Shown in pieces: positions 1 to 14,481 of a stretch of 64,000 nt of DNA (position 1 is the stretch's first letter; each line of letters opens with the position of its first letter). Source of the DNA: Adiantum capillus-veneris (Eukaryota; Streptophyta; Polypodiopsida; Polypodiales; Pteridaceae); contig CM043961.1 of the NCBI GenBank assembly GCA_014529385.2, positions 16,720,478 to 16,784,477 of the forward strand, given 5' to 3'. The position numbers and the translations under genes are program-made. The notes below the pieces were generated by a model that saw only the letters and a program-made list of their open reading frames with translations, searched no databases and had not been told where the DNA came from.

Positions 1-3000
1 CCACTTAGCAAGCTTCAAGAAAGTGCTAAGAGAAGAGCGTATATTCGGTTTCCATACTCAATTCGAAGGGTTTGGAATGACATCATAAGGAAAATCTTTG
101 ACATGGTTCCAAAACATTCCACCAATGTCAATCATGGATTTGAATACATTAGCTCAAGGATTTGTAGCTGCTTGTTCTAAAACAGGGATTAAACATAATA
201 TGGTAGCTCAAATCTACATCTTCAAATAGAAACATGGTAAGTCTGTTAGGGACTTTGCAACTCGAATGAAACAATACATTGCCAGATGCCCAGAGATGGA
301 GATACATGCCGAGGAGAGACTTGTCTCATTGTTTCTAGAGGGACTTCTAAACAAAGAACTTCATGCTATACTCTATAGTAAAAAGCATACAACCTTAGAG
401 ACGTGTGTGTCTGATGCTATCGACCTAGGAAACAATTGTGAGATATTTAATGAAAAGGATGCCCCTAAGGATAACCAAAGCAAGAAGATTGCATCCACAA
501 AACCATCACAAGTGGGAACGGCTGCTGCGGCACCACTCTCAGCCATAGAAGAATGCTAAAAAGGATGAATGACATGATGAACAATATGCAAAAAGCACCT
601 ATGAGAGGACCAGGACAGAGGATATCCCCACAAGGACAACCAATTAGGCCACAAAAAAGGTGTATACTCAAGGGTAAATGGACCAACCACGAGAACCACG
701 AGTGCTACTTCAGACCAAAGTATGATGGGAATGTTCAGTATGTGCCCATGAGACCACAAGGACAACCCATGTACAGATATCAACCTAATATGGCTCAAGT
801 TCAAAGACCACCAATGGGTATGGAGAGACCTCAACCTATGTTGGGACAACAATCTCCTTATCCAGGACATAATGTGGTTCCTATAAAGTACATGCACTCA
901 GAAGGAGTTATAGATGAACAAGCATTAGTGCCTGTTACACCCTATGCAGAGCCTAGTCCATCTGCAGTAATGGTAGAGGGAGATTGGTATAATCCACATC
1001 CACCACCAATGGAGGAAACCAGTACTTATGCTCCACCAGAGCTCGCACCTATGTATTATGTAGCTAATCAAGGTGTCAGACCTCCTATGGGAAGACCCAT
1101 GATGAAGCCTAGAATAGGAACCTATCATAATTGTGGTGCTGATGACCATTGGAAGAACAAATGTCCAGAGCCTGACAAAAACCTCAAACCGATTGAATCC
1201 TATTGCATACAATGTTGCAAAAAGGGAAGACACTTTCCGAAAGATTGTCCTAAGAATCCTTTGAACAAGGGAAAACTGTAGTCAACGTAGTCCAAGTGAT
1301 GCCTAGTAGCTCATCAGAGAGTAAACCGATTGTTCCAATCAAGGTAATCACTAGAGCCCAAGCAAAGAAAAAGAAACACAATTCCTCTGATGATTCGGAG
1401 AACACAAAAGTTTCTTCTCAAAGAATCAAAAGGAGCAAAAGCAAGCAAAAATTTTAGTGCAGGACAAGTTGAAAGAAACTAGCAGTGAATTTAAGGAAAC
1501 AACCGTGAAACCTGGAGGATCCATTCTGGTTGATAAAATTTTTGAGCCTATCAATGCCGCCTTGGAAGCCTACCAAGCAAGACTTAAAGCGGGCCAAAAC
1601 ATGAAAAAAAAATAGAAAAACTATCCATCTCCAGACATGGAAGAAGCTAAGCTGGAAGCTTATCAAAATTTGGTAAGAATCACGAAGGAAATGCTCGATA
1701 AACAAAAAACCAAGCTTGAAAGTATTGCAAAACCGGAAGAGCTTGCGGTAGAAGGAAAAAAAGCAAACTCCGATGTGGTGGCAAAACCCCACCTTGAAAC
1801 AAATGAACCAAAGCTCCTGGTGCCGGAGATTGAAGATGCCTTAGACAGAATTCCATTCGTGGAGGAAGACTGACCAGGACACTTACGGGAGAAGGTAAGG
1901 GAGATCAATGATGGGAGCCTAACTTTAAAGTCAGCTCCTATAGAGGAAGTCTGGTTGGATAACCTACCATCTGATATAAACCTGGATATACAATCCTTGT
2001 ACGGGGATTGCGGATCAGAGGCTTCGGGGATATCTAAACCAATGACATTAAAAAAATTACCTTCCTACTTGGGAGATAACGAAGATGAGTCTATCATTTG
2101 CAAAACCACTCAAGTCAAAAGAGCCAAACAAACCCTCGAAGTAGACAAAATTCATTCAATCATGTCTACACCTATCCAATGCACTCTTACTTTGGGAGAA
2201 CTGCTGAAACTCAGGCCATACTTATGGAATGATTTACAAAAAACCCTAGAAAAGGTGGGGATAACGGGGTTAACCTCTAAGAATCTGGGAAACTCGAAAA
2301 GTGAAACGGAATACAAAGAGATAAGATCAGTTCCTATGAACAAAGTCGGAGAATATTATGAAGGGGAAGAAGGAAACACTACCCTCCCAGTGAAATATAA
2401 TGACATTGAAACCATGGAAATATTGGATAGTGGAGTTGGCATAGCCATAGCCACTAAAGCAGTATGGGAATCCTGGGGACATCTAGCCATTAGACAAACA
2501 CGAATGAAATTGTAGTTGGCTGACGGACACATTGAAAGACCACTAGGACTATTAGAAAAAGTGATAGTCAACTCATGTGGAATTAAATATCAACACACTT
2601 TTGTCATAGTAGACTTTGGAAAAAAACTCAACTATGAAATCATATTGGGAAGACCTTTCATGCGACAGGTACAGCTTATCCAAGATTGGGGAAACGACTA
2701 TCTGTACTTGAAGCAGGTGGGATCTATAACAAGGGTCAATCTAAAGGACTACACCTATAGAGACGTCTTGAAAACACCCATCCAAGAGTTTGATTCAGTC
2801 TCTTCGGCTGAAACTAAACTTCCATCTTGGCTAAACAAAGACACTCCTATTTGGATGTGCGGAGCTTCAGAAAATGGAAGCTTAAGACGAGAGGAATGTT
2901 TCCTAGAAAGGGACTGTACAGACGAAGCCTACATACCTGAACCCTTTCCAGACCATTTATTCGAACCATTCGAGTGGACTCAAATTTTAGCGACAATGGA

Positions 3001-6000
3001 TGTATACGTGAACACGTCTATGCCTACTCAATTTTGAAATGAGGATGGCTACGACATAATTACCATCCAAATGATGTCAATTCTTAACATTGAAAACAAG
3101 GATGAGGAAGCAAAGGACTTGATGAAAGCTCAACAAGTCTTTTCTGACCTCTATTACGATGCAACTGATGAATTTGATGAACACTCAGCTACCTCCGAAG
3201 ATTCGGGATCCGAAAAAGAACATACGAGAGCTCAACTACTCTTAAGAGGAAGGGAGGAAAAGTTTTTTGACTTTCCAAACCAGAAATCAAGAAGACAAAA
3301 ATGGTATAAAAGAAAGAGGGACACTAAGATTGTGAAAGCGCGACCTATGCCATCAGTCTCCAGTAAAACACAATTCCTGATGCAGATAGATGCCAATGAT
3401 TGTGTCAAGGACAAAATAACAGGTAGATATCCTTCAAATGGAAACTCAAAAATGTCTCAGACATCGAGAAAAACAAGGAAGGGTACTCAAGAAGAACATC
3501 AGGATAAAAAACCACTCATGACCAGGGACGAGCGGAAAAAGAAATATCAAGAGTTGAAAAAAGCTCTAAAGGAGATATACACCACCGAAATGGAAACCAC
3601 GGAAGAGGATGGTAGGGATGTAATGCATGTTCCATCCCATTACAAAAAGTATACTCTCCAAGATCGGAAAATCATAATCGAACAACCGGTTAGGGAACTG
3701 CAGAAACAAGGCGAGTCTTACGAAGGCCCTGAAAACGCTAAAAGGGTAGACTTGGCTGAACCAGGAGAAGAGCCTAGGCCGGCTTACATTGCAAATGACC
3801 TAACAGAAGAAGAAGAAAATATTTTGCTAAGCTTGTTAAAGGAATACCGGGATATCTTTGCTTGGTCTTACAAGGATCTCAATGGTGTTGATCTAGAAAA
3901 CTGTCAACATACTATACCCATGAGAGATGATGCAAAACCAAGTAGACAGAGACCATACACTTATAATGAAACATTTGCCAGAAAGATCAAAGAAGAGATT
4001 GAAAAACTAAAGGAAGTTGAATTCATTTACGAAATTGAACACACTGATTGGGTGTCCCCAATTGTGGTAGTACCTAAGAAGAATGGGAAATTACGAGTGC
4101 TAGTTAATCTCAAAAATGTAAATGCAGCTACCATTAGAGACAACTTTCCTCTTCCGATACTAAGCATGTTTAAGAACGAGTGGCAGGAAAAGAAGCTTAT
4201 AGCTTCCTAGATGGTTTTTTGGGATACAATCAACTTTTGGTTGACCCAAAAGATCAGCATAAAACTGCTTTTGCAACAGAATGGGGTATATTTGCCTATC
4301 GGGTTATTCCGTTTGGGTTAACTAATGCTCCAGACACATTTCAGATATTGATGAGCCATGCTTTCAAAGAGTATCTTGGAAGTATACATGGATGATTTAT
4401 GTGTACATTCGTCAATCTGAGATGATCATTTTGAACACCTCAAAAACGTATTCGAGAAATGTAGTCTTTACAGGATTTTCTTAAACCCGAAAAAGTGCAC
4501 ATTCATGGGAAGACAAGGGAAAATCCTTGGACATATAGTGTTTAAAAATGGCATAGCTACCGATATTGAAAAGATTCATGTCATTGTTGATTTTCCTAGA
4601 CCAACAACAATCAAAGGGGTACAAGCCTTCATGGGACATTGTGATTATTACCGACGGTTCATCTACATGTATATGCTATAATTGCAAAACCTATGTATAG
4701 CTTGATTACGCACTTTGAATGGACCGAGGCATGTGAAGAATCCTTCATGAAGCTTAAGCAAGCTCTCACCTCAGCTCCAATATTGAAAGCATCCAATTGC
4801 AATAAGGTATTCCACGTACACATAATGGGGTATATTTGCCTATCGGGTTATGCCGTCAAAGAGCAATTGAAACAGAAGCAAGAGACTATGCTCTTATTGG
4901 GAACCAATTATATCGGCGAGGTAAAGATCAACATTTGCGTCTTTGTGCAAATGAAAGCGATATATTTCGATTATAGAACAAGCACATGTTGGATTAGCTG
5001 GAGATCACTTTTCTAGTGAGACCACCTCAAGAGCAATCTTGATGTGGCAGGCATATGGTGGCCAACACTTTTTGCAGATGCCAAATAATATGTTCGAAGG
5101 TGTGATGCTTGTCAACGAGCAAAAATGCCAACACGGGTAGACAGCATGCCCTTAAGACCAATGATGGGAGCTAGAGCCTTCGCAAAATGGGGTATAGATT
5201 TTGTTGGACTGATACAGCCACCTGCTTATAGAACCCAAGCTCAATATATCATTGTAGCTACGGACTATTTGACCAAATGGGCCGAGGCTAAAGCAACTCA
5301 AAGGAATGATGCCAGCATCACTGCTGCATTCTTATATGAGTATGTATTTGTAAGGTATGGACTGCCAATAGAGATTGTTAGTGATAGGGGAACTCATTTC
5401 CTCAACGAGGTAATAGAATATTTGCTCAATGAGTTTATGGTTATCCATAACAAATCCGCTCCCTATACCCACAAGCAAACAGACAAGTTGAGCATACGAA
5501 TAAAATTCTTAGCTCAATACTGACCAAAGTGATTAGTTCAGGAAGGACAGACTAGAAAATGAATCTCCATGCTGCTCTATGGGCTTATCGAGTTTCATTC
5601 AAAACGGCTTTAAATGCTACACCCTTTAACCTTGTTTATGGTCTTGATGCCATACTGACAATAGAATTTCTATTGCCGACCTTAAGGGTAGCACAGACTC
5701 TTAAGTGGACTGGACATGAATTGTCAGAAAGACTTGAATATTTGGAAAAGCTAGACAAGCAAAGGCTAACTACCGTAGCTCATATCTATGCACAAAAGAG
5801 GAAACAAGAACATTTTTTTGATTCCCACTTAATCACCAAAATTTTCAAGAAATGAGACTTAGTTCTAGTCTATTCCCTTAAGCAACACATCCCCAAGTTT
5901 AAGAAAAAGTAAAATGGACCATTTATCATTGAAGATGTATCTCCAAGTGGAGCAGTAAAATTGTCAACCATAGATGGTGAACCAATGGCTAATTGGATTA

Positions 6001-6344
6001 GTGGATGTCGTTTAAAGAAATACAATTTTCCACTAACCAATGAATTGCTAGACAAAATGCATGCAGCCAAACAAAGGAAGATGAAGCGACAGTCGGTTAT
6101 TGATGAAGCCCAAGAGGAAGCTAGGCTTCGGGTGCTCAAGTGTAAAGCTGCTCTCAAGAATCAACAGATACCGATTCCCATCAACACTTTGGAACTAGAT
6201 GATCGACAATGGGAGTTACCTAAAGACGCACTTTCAACAGATGACGACTGGTTAGATGGAATGGATCTCCGGAGGAATCCCAAACTCCGAGCAAGTGTTT
6301 CCGAGCTAATACAAAATCGAGCGACATCTAGCAAAGCACCTTGA
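1..6344 (+). mobile_element. Ty3/gypsy retrotransposon, family A copy 1, broken, cut by window edge
   Basis: This is an internal gag-pol region of a Ty3/gypsy element. In order it shows a Gag domain (about 1-560), a proline/methionine-rich stretch with cysteine-rich zinc-knuckle-like sequence (about 570-1270), a charged linker (1300-1900), a retropepsin region with the motif ILDSGVGIAI and the flap-side motif ILGRPFMRQ (about 2390-2680), reverse transcriptase (about 3900-4600, with WVSPIVVVPKKNGKLRVLVN and PFGLTNAP), an RNase H-like stretch (about 4690-4990), integrase (about 5040-5860, with KWGIDFVG and SDRGTHF) and a C-terminal tail to 6344. It is a fossil with many breaks, of the order of ten. 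No LTR, primer site or polypurine tract was recognised, because the 5' end lies outside the window. The same family recurs at 26.5-31.2 kb and 39.08-60.2 kb. Confidence 0.9.
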
Positions 6345-6627
6345 ACATATCCATGTTGTAAAATTGATGCAGCTCATGATCAAGCAAGAAAGCATATTCA
6401 AAAGTACATTTGTACGATTTTTAACTTCACATATGCATCTTCTCCATCATCTATGTTTACCGCCTCCAAACATCACTTGTGCTTCCAAAATGTCAATGGA
6501 CGCAAATATACATGGTCTCCCATAGGCCATCTATGGTCAACTTTCCAAAAACCAAAAGTCACGTAATGGTTTTGAAGAGTTAACTGTCCAAAAACCAGAT
6601 GGCTCTTTTGGTGTGTCATTTGATTAA

Positions 6628-6630
<3 letters not shown>

Positions 6631-6711
<81 letters not shown>
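6631..6711. repeat. (CT)n microsatellite, about 80 bp
   Basis: Uninterrupted CT dinucleotide run seen directly. Confidence 0.97.
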
Positions 6712-6716
<5 letters not shown>

Positions 6717-7281
6717 TCAAAGACTCAAATGTCATTTGCATTGATGATAGACACATGCGAGTATGAATGTAAAATCCCTACATAATTCAAGTCCTAAACA
6801 ATATCGCTTAGTTCTTGGATATCTTTGTGGTCTTGCTTAACGCGACTATAACTAGAGCAGCTTCAACACCAATAGCTCTTCCCTTCTTGCACCCTTCCTC
6901 TAACAAATAGCCTTTCCTTGGGCTCTCTGATATTCAAATTGATTTGAAAATGTATTCTTGCATGCCTTTTTAGTCTTTGACGTGTGGATACTCTCCACAA
7001 AGAAGTCAACGTAGAACACGCATGCATCTCAGCCACAAGACCTTGGATGGAACCACACTTCATCCTTGGCTTATAGTGAATATTGGCTAGATTCCAAATT
7101 ACAAAACCATCTTTGATGATCTTGGTGATGTCCTGCCATACTGAAAGTGAATTGGCAAAAGAAATCTCATTGACCTTATTGGGATTGGGCCATCACACAT
7201 CTGAGAATGACGGCTACCAGGCACTTTTGCAGCTTGAGAGAAACCATGGACTTCATGCAAGGTGACACTCAATATTCGCCC

Positions 7282-7412
<131 letters not shown>

Positions 7413-7489
7413 GACACATACATCGGCCCTGGCTCTGATTCTATCGATAGAGAGTACATGGAATGCAGCTTGACAATGGGGGCCACTAG

Positions 7490-7632
7490 AATGGTGTAAC
7501 CTCTCTATCACATAAGTGTGGTAATTTCGTTATGCCATTTCCCTCTTGAGTTCAACTCTCCTCGTCGGATAGATCTTTAAGGTCACTCAGGATAGTTTCC
7601 TACGACGTTAAAATTCTTGTGTGTGTGGGTGT
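7490..7632 (+). repeat. tRNA-derived SINE-like copy 1
   Basis: This copy is about 75-80% similar by eye to the next unit (7649-7790). It carries a B-box-like GAGTTCAACTC at 7548-7558 and a weaker A-box-like segment about 30 bases upstream, so it appears shortened between the two boxes. The tail ends in TG-rich simple sequence. No coding potential. Confidence 0.5.
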
Positions 7633-7648
7633 GCTAATAAAGAGGAAA

Positions 7649-7795
7649 ATGGTATAATCTTTCTATCACCGAAGTGTGGTAGATTGGTTATACCATTTCT
7701 CTCTTGAATAAGAGGTCTTGAGTTCAACTCTCCTCATTGGATAGATCTTTAAGGTCTCTTGGGATATTTTCCTACGAAGTTAAAATTCTCTCCTT
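7649..7795 (+). repeat. tRNA-derived SINE-like copy 2
   Basis: It has an A-box-like TGGTAGATTGG (7677-7687) and a B-box-like GAGTTCAACTC (7720-7730), spaced as in a RNA polymerase III type 2 promoter of a tRNA-derived SINE. The body continues to about 7790 and then runs into a (TTC)n(TC)n tail. Many SINEs end in a simple repeat. The family is not recognised, and a decayed tRNA pseudogene is the alternative. Confidence 0.55.
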
Positions 7796-7809
7796 CTTCT
7801 TCTTCTTCT

Positions 7810-7862
<53 letters not shown>
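7793..7862. repeat. (TTC)n(TC)n tract, tail of the SINE-like copy
   Basis: A short TTC run passes into a TC run of about 50 bp, immediately downstream of the second SINE-like unit. Confidence 0.9.
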
Positions 7863-7865
<3 letters not shown>

Positions 7866-9017
7866 CTTCATGCCACTTCTTACTAATTATATAAGTATTT
7901 TTTATGGTCTGATTTAATGGGTTTTTTCCCCACTTATATCATTGTTATATCAGTAGTATGTGTACTACGGGCTACTTTCCAACTTATTTGGCACGATTGA
8001 GGGATTCCTTAAGAGATCCCCTAAGGATCCGGCCTTGTTCCCACTAAATAAAAGTGATGTTTACTTGGTGAGCCCAAGGTGCTTTTTGCAGTATCTGAAC
8101 GCAGAAGCCACCACATGGAATTAGATTTCAATTTCAAAAACTCTAATGAAAATCTCTAAAAGAAACTCTGCGCGAAAAGTTGCCAAGTGAATTAAATAAA
8201 AAAACCTGCTCTCGAACAGAAGCAATTCGCTCTGCTCCCCAGAAGCAGGTCGGAGCTTCAAATCAGCCTTCTTTTGCAGTGAAACCTACTTGCACCTCCT
8301 AATTGGTCTTCTTTTGCAGTGCAGCCTACTTGTGCCTTCCCCACATAGCGATCATAGCAGCTTATTGTGCAACAAGACCCAGTGGCGAGTTGAAGAGTAT
8401 GTCCAGCTTCAACTACCTTACTTAGCTCTTTTTGGCAGACACAACTAGTTATGGACTGCATTATTCCGCTCCAAGTATATACTCTCGTGCAGATTCAACA
8501 ACCCTGTGCCTTCGGCCATCCTTCAACGTTCATGGAAATGATATGCAGCAGATCCCCATGCCTAATTCTCAAGATTCACACCAATTATTTTCCGCGCACT
8601 TTACATGTGAAGCACTAAGCTGAGCAGAACCGGAAAAGAGTACCAAAGACCTTTCAAACCCTGGTTATATTTCCTAGATCATCAAGCTAGAGGGTACTTC
8701 GGATGCTTGCCGACTTGATGAGCATTCTCAAAGATCAGATATTTCGTTTTCAGTACTCGAACCTGCACGCTCTCAGCCAACGGCGAACACCTAAGTTAAA
8801 CTTAGGCTTTGCTTAATAAAAGCTTCAACCTGGGTTGAGATCATCGCTGGCCAGAGAGTGAACATCCAAGCTGCAAGCAGCCAAGAGCAGCACCCGCACC
8901 CGCTTTCAACTCTCTGAACGGGCTGAGCACGAGCGTATGTTGTTGTGCAGAAGGCAAAGCTACTGTTTTTGTCAGGCTTTGCGCAGAACTACCTGCCGAA
9001 CGACGCTGAGGCTCAAG

Positions 9018-9136
<119 letters not shown>

Positions 9137-9333
9137 CTAGTCGTGCATGAGTTGTTGCGGCCGTGGACAGGAAAGCTTCTGTGGTCAGCTAGAGCAGGTG
9201 CTGATGTAGCCGTTGTAGATTAGGAGAGAACAGGCAAAGCTGGGGGCTAACGCCCTCCACAGGGCAGCCCTCCCCCAGGGGGGACATGCGGAAGTGCAGG
9301 TAGAGGTTACGAAGCTACAGAAGCTAGGTTAAA

Positions 9334-9336
<3 letters not shown>

Positions 9337-9402
<66 letters not shown>
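9337..9402. repeat. (GA)n microsatellite, about 65 bp
   Basis: Uninterrupted GA run seen directly. Confidence 0.96.
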
Positions 9403-9404
<2 letters not shown>

Positions 9405-9482
9405 CAGCCTTTTATCGTTCGTTGCGCTGTAGCATGGTTTGTAGCATGGCATTAGGCAAGAAAAAACAATAACGTGAAACTA

Positions 9483-9518
9483 CCTGTAGCCATCCACGCC
9501 GGCGTGGATGGCTACAGG
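9483..9518. repeat. Perfect 36-bp palindrome with no spacer
   Basis: The 18-base arm at 9483-9500 is the exact reverse complement of 9501-9518, with GCC|GGC at the centre. It is GC-rich within AT-rich surroundings and sits 12 bases before the MITE-like element. Confidence 0.95.
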
Positions 9519-9530
9519 CAATTCATTTTT

Positions 9531-10040
9531 GGGATAATTACCAAAATACCCCTTTAATTATTGGAAATTCCCAAAATACCTTTCAAATTTAAAAAAGGGA
9601 AAATTACAAAAATACCCAAAATACCCTTCAAATTTCAAAAATTCCCAAAACACCCCCAATATTTTGTCATAAATTCCCAAAATGCCCTTCAAATTTTCAA
9701 AAATTCCCAAAATACCACTGGTTGTGAAATTAAATTTCTTCAAAGATTAAAAAATTTGTAGCGTTTTATAAGAAGACTCATTGCTTATCAATATAAGATG
9801 CTAAACCTAGAATTTGAGTCGATTATGTAGGCTTTGGAGATGAATTGCTTCATTATCTTTAGGCATATTGCATTTTTTTGCAAGGTAATTTGTGGCAAAA
9901 TACATGTTAAACATGCAAAATCGGATCTCAATTATGAAAAAGGAATAAAGATTAAAAAATCTTGAACAATCTAACCAAGATAGATACAAGGGTATTTTTG
10001 GGAATTTTTGAAATTTGAGGGGTATTTTGGTAATTTTCCC
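9531..10040. mobile_element. MITE-like element with imperfect terminal inverted repeats
   Basis: The left end (from 9531) and the reverse complement of the right end (to 10040) share about 50 bp with few mismatches, built around AATTACCAAAATACCCCT. Subterminal copies of an AAATTCCCAAAATACCC-type word are stacked just inside the left end (9560-9715). The interior (about 9720-9985) is AT-rich and non-coding. No clear target duplication is visible beyond TTT on both sides. A foldback element or degraded DNA transposon is possible; the superfamily is not assigned. Confidence 0.6.
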
Positions 10041-11319
<1,279 letters not shown>

Positions 11320-11384
11320 CTCGCTCAATTTTCTCCTTGCTCGAAAATATTTGCTCGCCATACGGTAGGACTCGATCTCCGCAG

Positions 11385-12435
11385 CAAAGTACAACTCAAC
11401 AATCATAGCACCAATGCTTTGGTAAACACAGGAGCTAGAGTGAATGCAGTCAGTTATTCAACATACAAGAAGGCAACAAGTCAAGCATTGACCACAGGAA
11501 TATTGACAATCAAAGGATGAAAAAAGAATATGACTCCAACATTGGGAGTAGTCAACTTGAATGTGGTGAAACATGGATGCTCATGTCCGCATCAATTTGT
11601 ATGCTTACCAGGTGAACACATGAATGAGACAATGATTCTTGGCATTCCTTGGATGCGTACATACAAAGCAGTACCAGATTGGGATACAAATCAGCTAAAG
11701 CTATCACTTAAAGGAGGGCAACTCATTGTTCCTATTGCACCAAGAAAAGAGGAATGGAAAAGATGCAATCAGAGGACCAATCCACTAAATAAATCTTCTC
11801 CATCCCCTCGACAAAAAAATGCTACAAGTAGCACGCAAGGAGTCAGGAAAATTTGGGTACCAAAGGCACAACTTGTGGATAAACCAAATCAGATTTGGGT
11901 GCGTAAAATTTCACCAAAGAAACAGAAGACGATTCCAAGGATTCGAGCACAGAATCGAGCACCTATGATCAGGGAACCTAACATGAAAAGGGTTTGGAAG
12001 AAAAAGGAACACTTATCTTCCCCACACAACGCAAAACCAATCAAACAGTGGCGAGTTAAGTCTCAACAGACTCTCAAAAACCATGCACCCGGCAGACCGA
12101 GCTACCAATGGCGAGAAGAAGCTCGACAACCGTCTAAAGTGCTACCAACAGCTCAAGCAATGTGCATGCTTCAATAACCTGATGGTACTATCAAACAGAG
12201 AGCACAAAGACTACAAGATTTTCTCTTTGGAAGATACCAACAGCAAACCTCGACATTAGAAACCCTTGAGCTATTTACTCAAGACCCAGCTCTTGCACAG
12301 CATATTGAGTTGAATTGCATTGATATTCACATCATGGTAGAGCCAATCACGGCTATGCATAGACACAATTGTTCGACCCACGCACGCAGTCGTCCCAGAG
12401 AACGCCATCTAGGAAGGGTGGAAGGGTACTACTAA
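11385..12435 (+). mobile_element. Ty3/gypsy fragment with retropepsin-like domain, broken
   Basis: The translated sequence starts with an active-site-like ALVNTGARVNAVSYSTY block and continues to an ILGIPWMR motif, the pattern of a retroviral-type aspartic protease (D[ST]G, then hydrophobic-LG). A basic tail with repeated IWV[PR]K words follows (about 11840-11920), and the coding signal fades by 12435. The start resembles the piece found after integrase in family A copy 2 (about 26.53-26.65 kb, with ALMDT.ACVNAM), so it may be the 3' part of a family A relative. It is a fossil with a few breaks. No Gag, reverse transcriptase or integrase is attached, and a purine-rich tract (12470-12482) follows. 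Confidence 0.6.
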
Positions 12436-13860
12436 ATACTAAGTAATTAAGGGCAATGTTTGAAGAGGGAGGAAAAAGTTTCATGTTAATGTGTGATTTT
12501 TTGCAAAACTACCTAATAATGCCCTTATAATTCATCAACAAGGAAAAATTCATTGCTAATATCTTCCCGATGAGTGTAAATACTGTATATACTATCAGAA
12601 AATCATCAAAAATAGTCCTTTTTTGTGTATTTTTCATCATTTTTTAAAAAAATAAGGCTTAAAAATAGAGAAATTTAACAAAAAACAATAAAGCTGTGTT
12701 TTTCAAGGGATTTTCTTAATTAATGGATTTTCACTTTGCTTTTTAGAGCATTTTTCTATTTTCTTTGATTTTTTCAAATAAAAAGGTCAAAAATTAATAA
12801 TAAATAGCAGGGAAGCTCAGATGGAAAAACGGAAGACACGACGGTGATCATAAAGACAAAGCAGACAAGCACAAAAATTTTCAATGAAATCAAAAGATGG
12901 AAGCGGGAAGGCCAAATTAGGCGGCCAAGCCTACTTTTGCAAAATTCTTGCAGAATGAGCAACAGGAATCCGATTTGGGAAATTTTGAGCCTAACATAGA
13001 TTTCACGGCCTAATAGGACTAATGGGGGAATCTGGGGAAAATTGGTTCGGGAAGTCCAGGTATAGATATCCAGCCTAGGCTAAAACCACCTCATTTCCAC
13101 TTGGAGCTTTGCAGAGAGAGCATTTCGGCTTCTTTCGCATGTCATTTTCGGAGCCCACAGTTGACCTTTTTCAGCGCCGTCTCACATGAGACATGAGGGG
13201 TAAGTTCCTTACTAATAATGATCCATTTTGTACGGCCGGTGGCTAGTCTAAAGCCCTAGAAAAAACCCTAGAAGCCGAGCAGTGTACGAAGACCTCCGAC
13301 CTAAAAGTGACCATAGCGGCCTACCAGCTTGACCAAATCGGATGGGATTTGAACCATAGCATGCCCTAACATAATAGAACCATTCCATACCATTAGATGA
13401 TCATTCGGCTGGAGTCAAGGGGGTCCTCAGTAGAGAATTAGGGTTTTTTGGGAAAGGCCATAATTCTGACCTAACCCCACTGATGGCTGGCTAATGAGGC
13501 TCATATAGAATGTATATGATTGTTTTGGAGAAATTCATCAAGTAAAGCTCTCGAAAAGCGTAAAACGGCTCCAAGGTTATAAAGCGTCAAATTCGATATA
13601 CGACGCCAAACTGACTCCAAATGAGCCAAAATTGGACAGGTAGCTTCACGACGATGTTACAGACAAGTCCAAAGCCTCAAAGTTGACCGACCAAATTAAT
13701 AGACAGAGTAATCACAAAAAAATGGTGATTTCAGAGTCAACAGAGCACAAAGTGATGCCGGCATGACCAAACTTGACCAAATTCAATTTAGGACTTGTAT
13801 GAGGTGTATGAAACATGTTTAGGTCAAAATTTATGTGAAATGCAAAGTTTTGTCACTGTT

Positions 13861-14436
13861 GTAAATAATCACGATCATTTACTTTTGCAACATTTTTGCA
13901 TGGAAATCGTCAATTCACCTCACCTATCATGTATGTCTAGACACCTATTACATGCCAAAAATCAAGTATGAGCCAAAATGACCACTCATTACTTGCAAAA
14001 GTGCCAAAAAACGCAAAGAAGTCTGTGAAAGCCAAAATTTGGATTCTGGACAACGTTTCTTGATCCAAATCACCTGATATTTCATACCCAAGGTCTATAC
14101 CATGCCTAGAACCAGTCTATGCCAAAAAATGTGAATTTGGGAAGAAAAGTTAATAATCGCAATTATTTACTTTTTGGCCAAAATGGGGCAATTTTATGAT
14201 GTGATAAGCCCACTAGCCAATTTTGAGTCAATTTGGATTTCAAAATCTCATATTTCCTTTAGATCTGCTGTTTCAGAGACCTAAATCCAAAATCTAGTAC
14301 CATTTTCAACCTGTACATCCAAATAAGCCCAAATTTTCCTCAGAGCATGTAATTGACACATACTTCAAGCGTATAAAGCCAAAATTCCAAAAAAAGTTGA
14401 AAATTTTTCCAACTGTAAATAATGGCGATTATTTAC
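13861..14436. repeat. Three near-palindromic 22-bp words spaced about 270-290 bp apart
   Basis: GTAAATAATCACGATCATTTAC-type words lie at 13861-13882, 14149-14170 and 14415-14436. Each is an imperfect inverted repeat of the form GTWAATAATNRYRATTATTTAC. Flanking words such as GCCAAAA also recur, which suggests a degenerate unit of about 280 bp in the leader. A related word occurs at 18703-18720, just after the LTR. Confidence 0.7.
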
Positions 14437-14481
14437 TTTGGTTGCAATTTTTTTTTTTGACCATACAATTTTATTCCTTGC

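Noticed and set aside
7649-7740. Possible tRNA gene
   Set aside because: A- and B-box-like words are present, but no cloverleaf with paired acceptor and anticodon stems could be read, and there are two similar adjacent copies; SINE-like is more likely.
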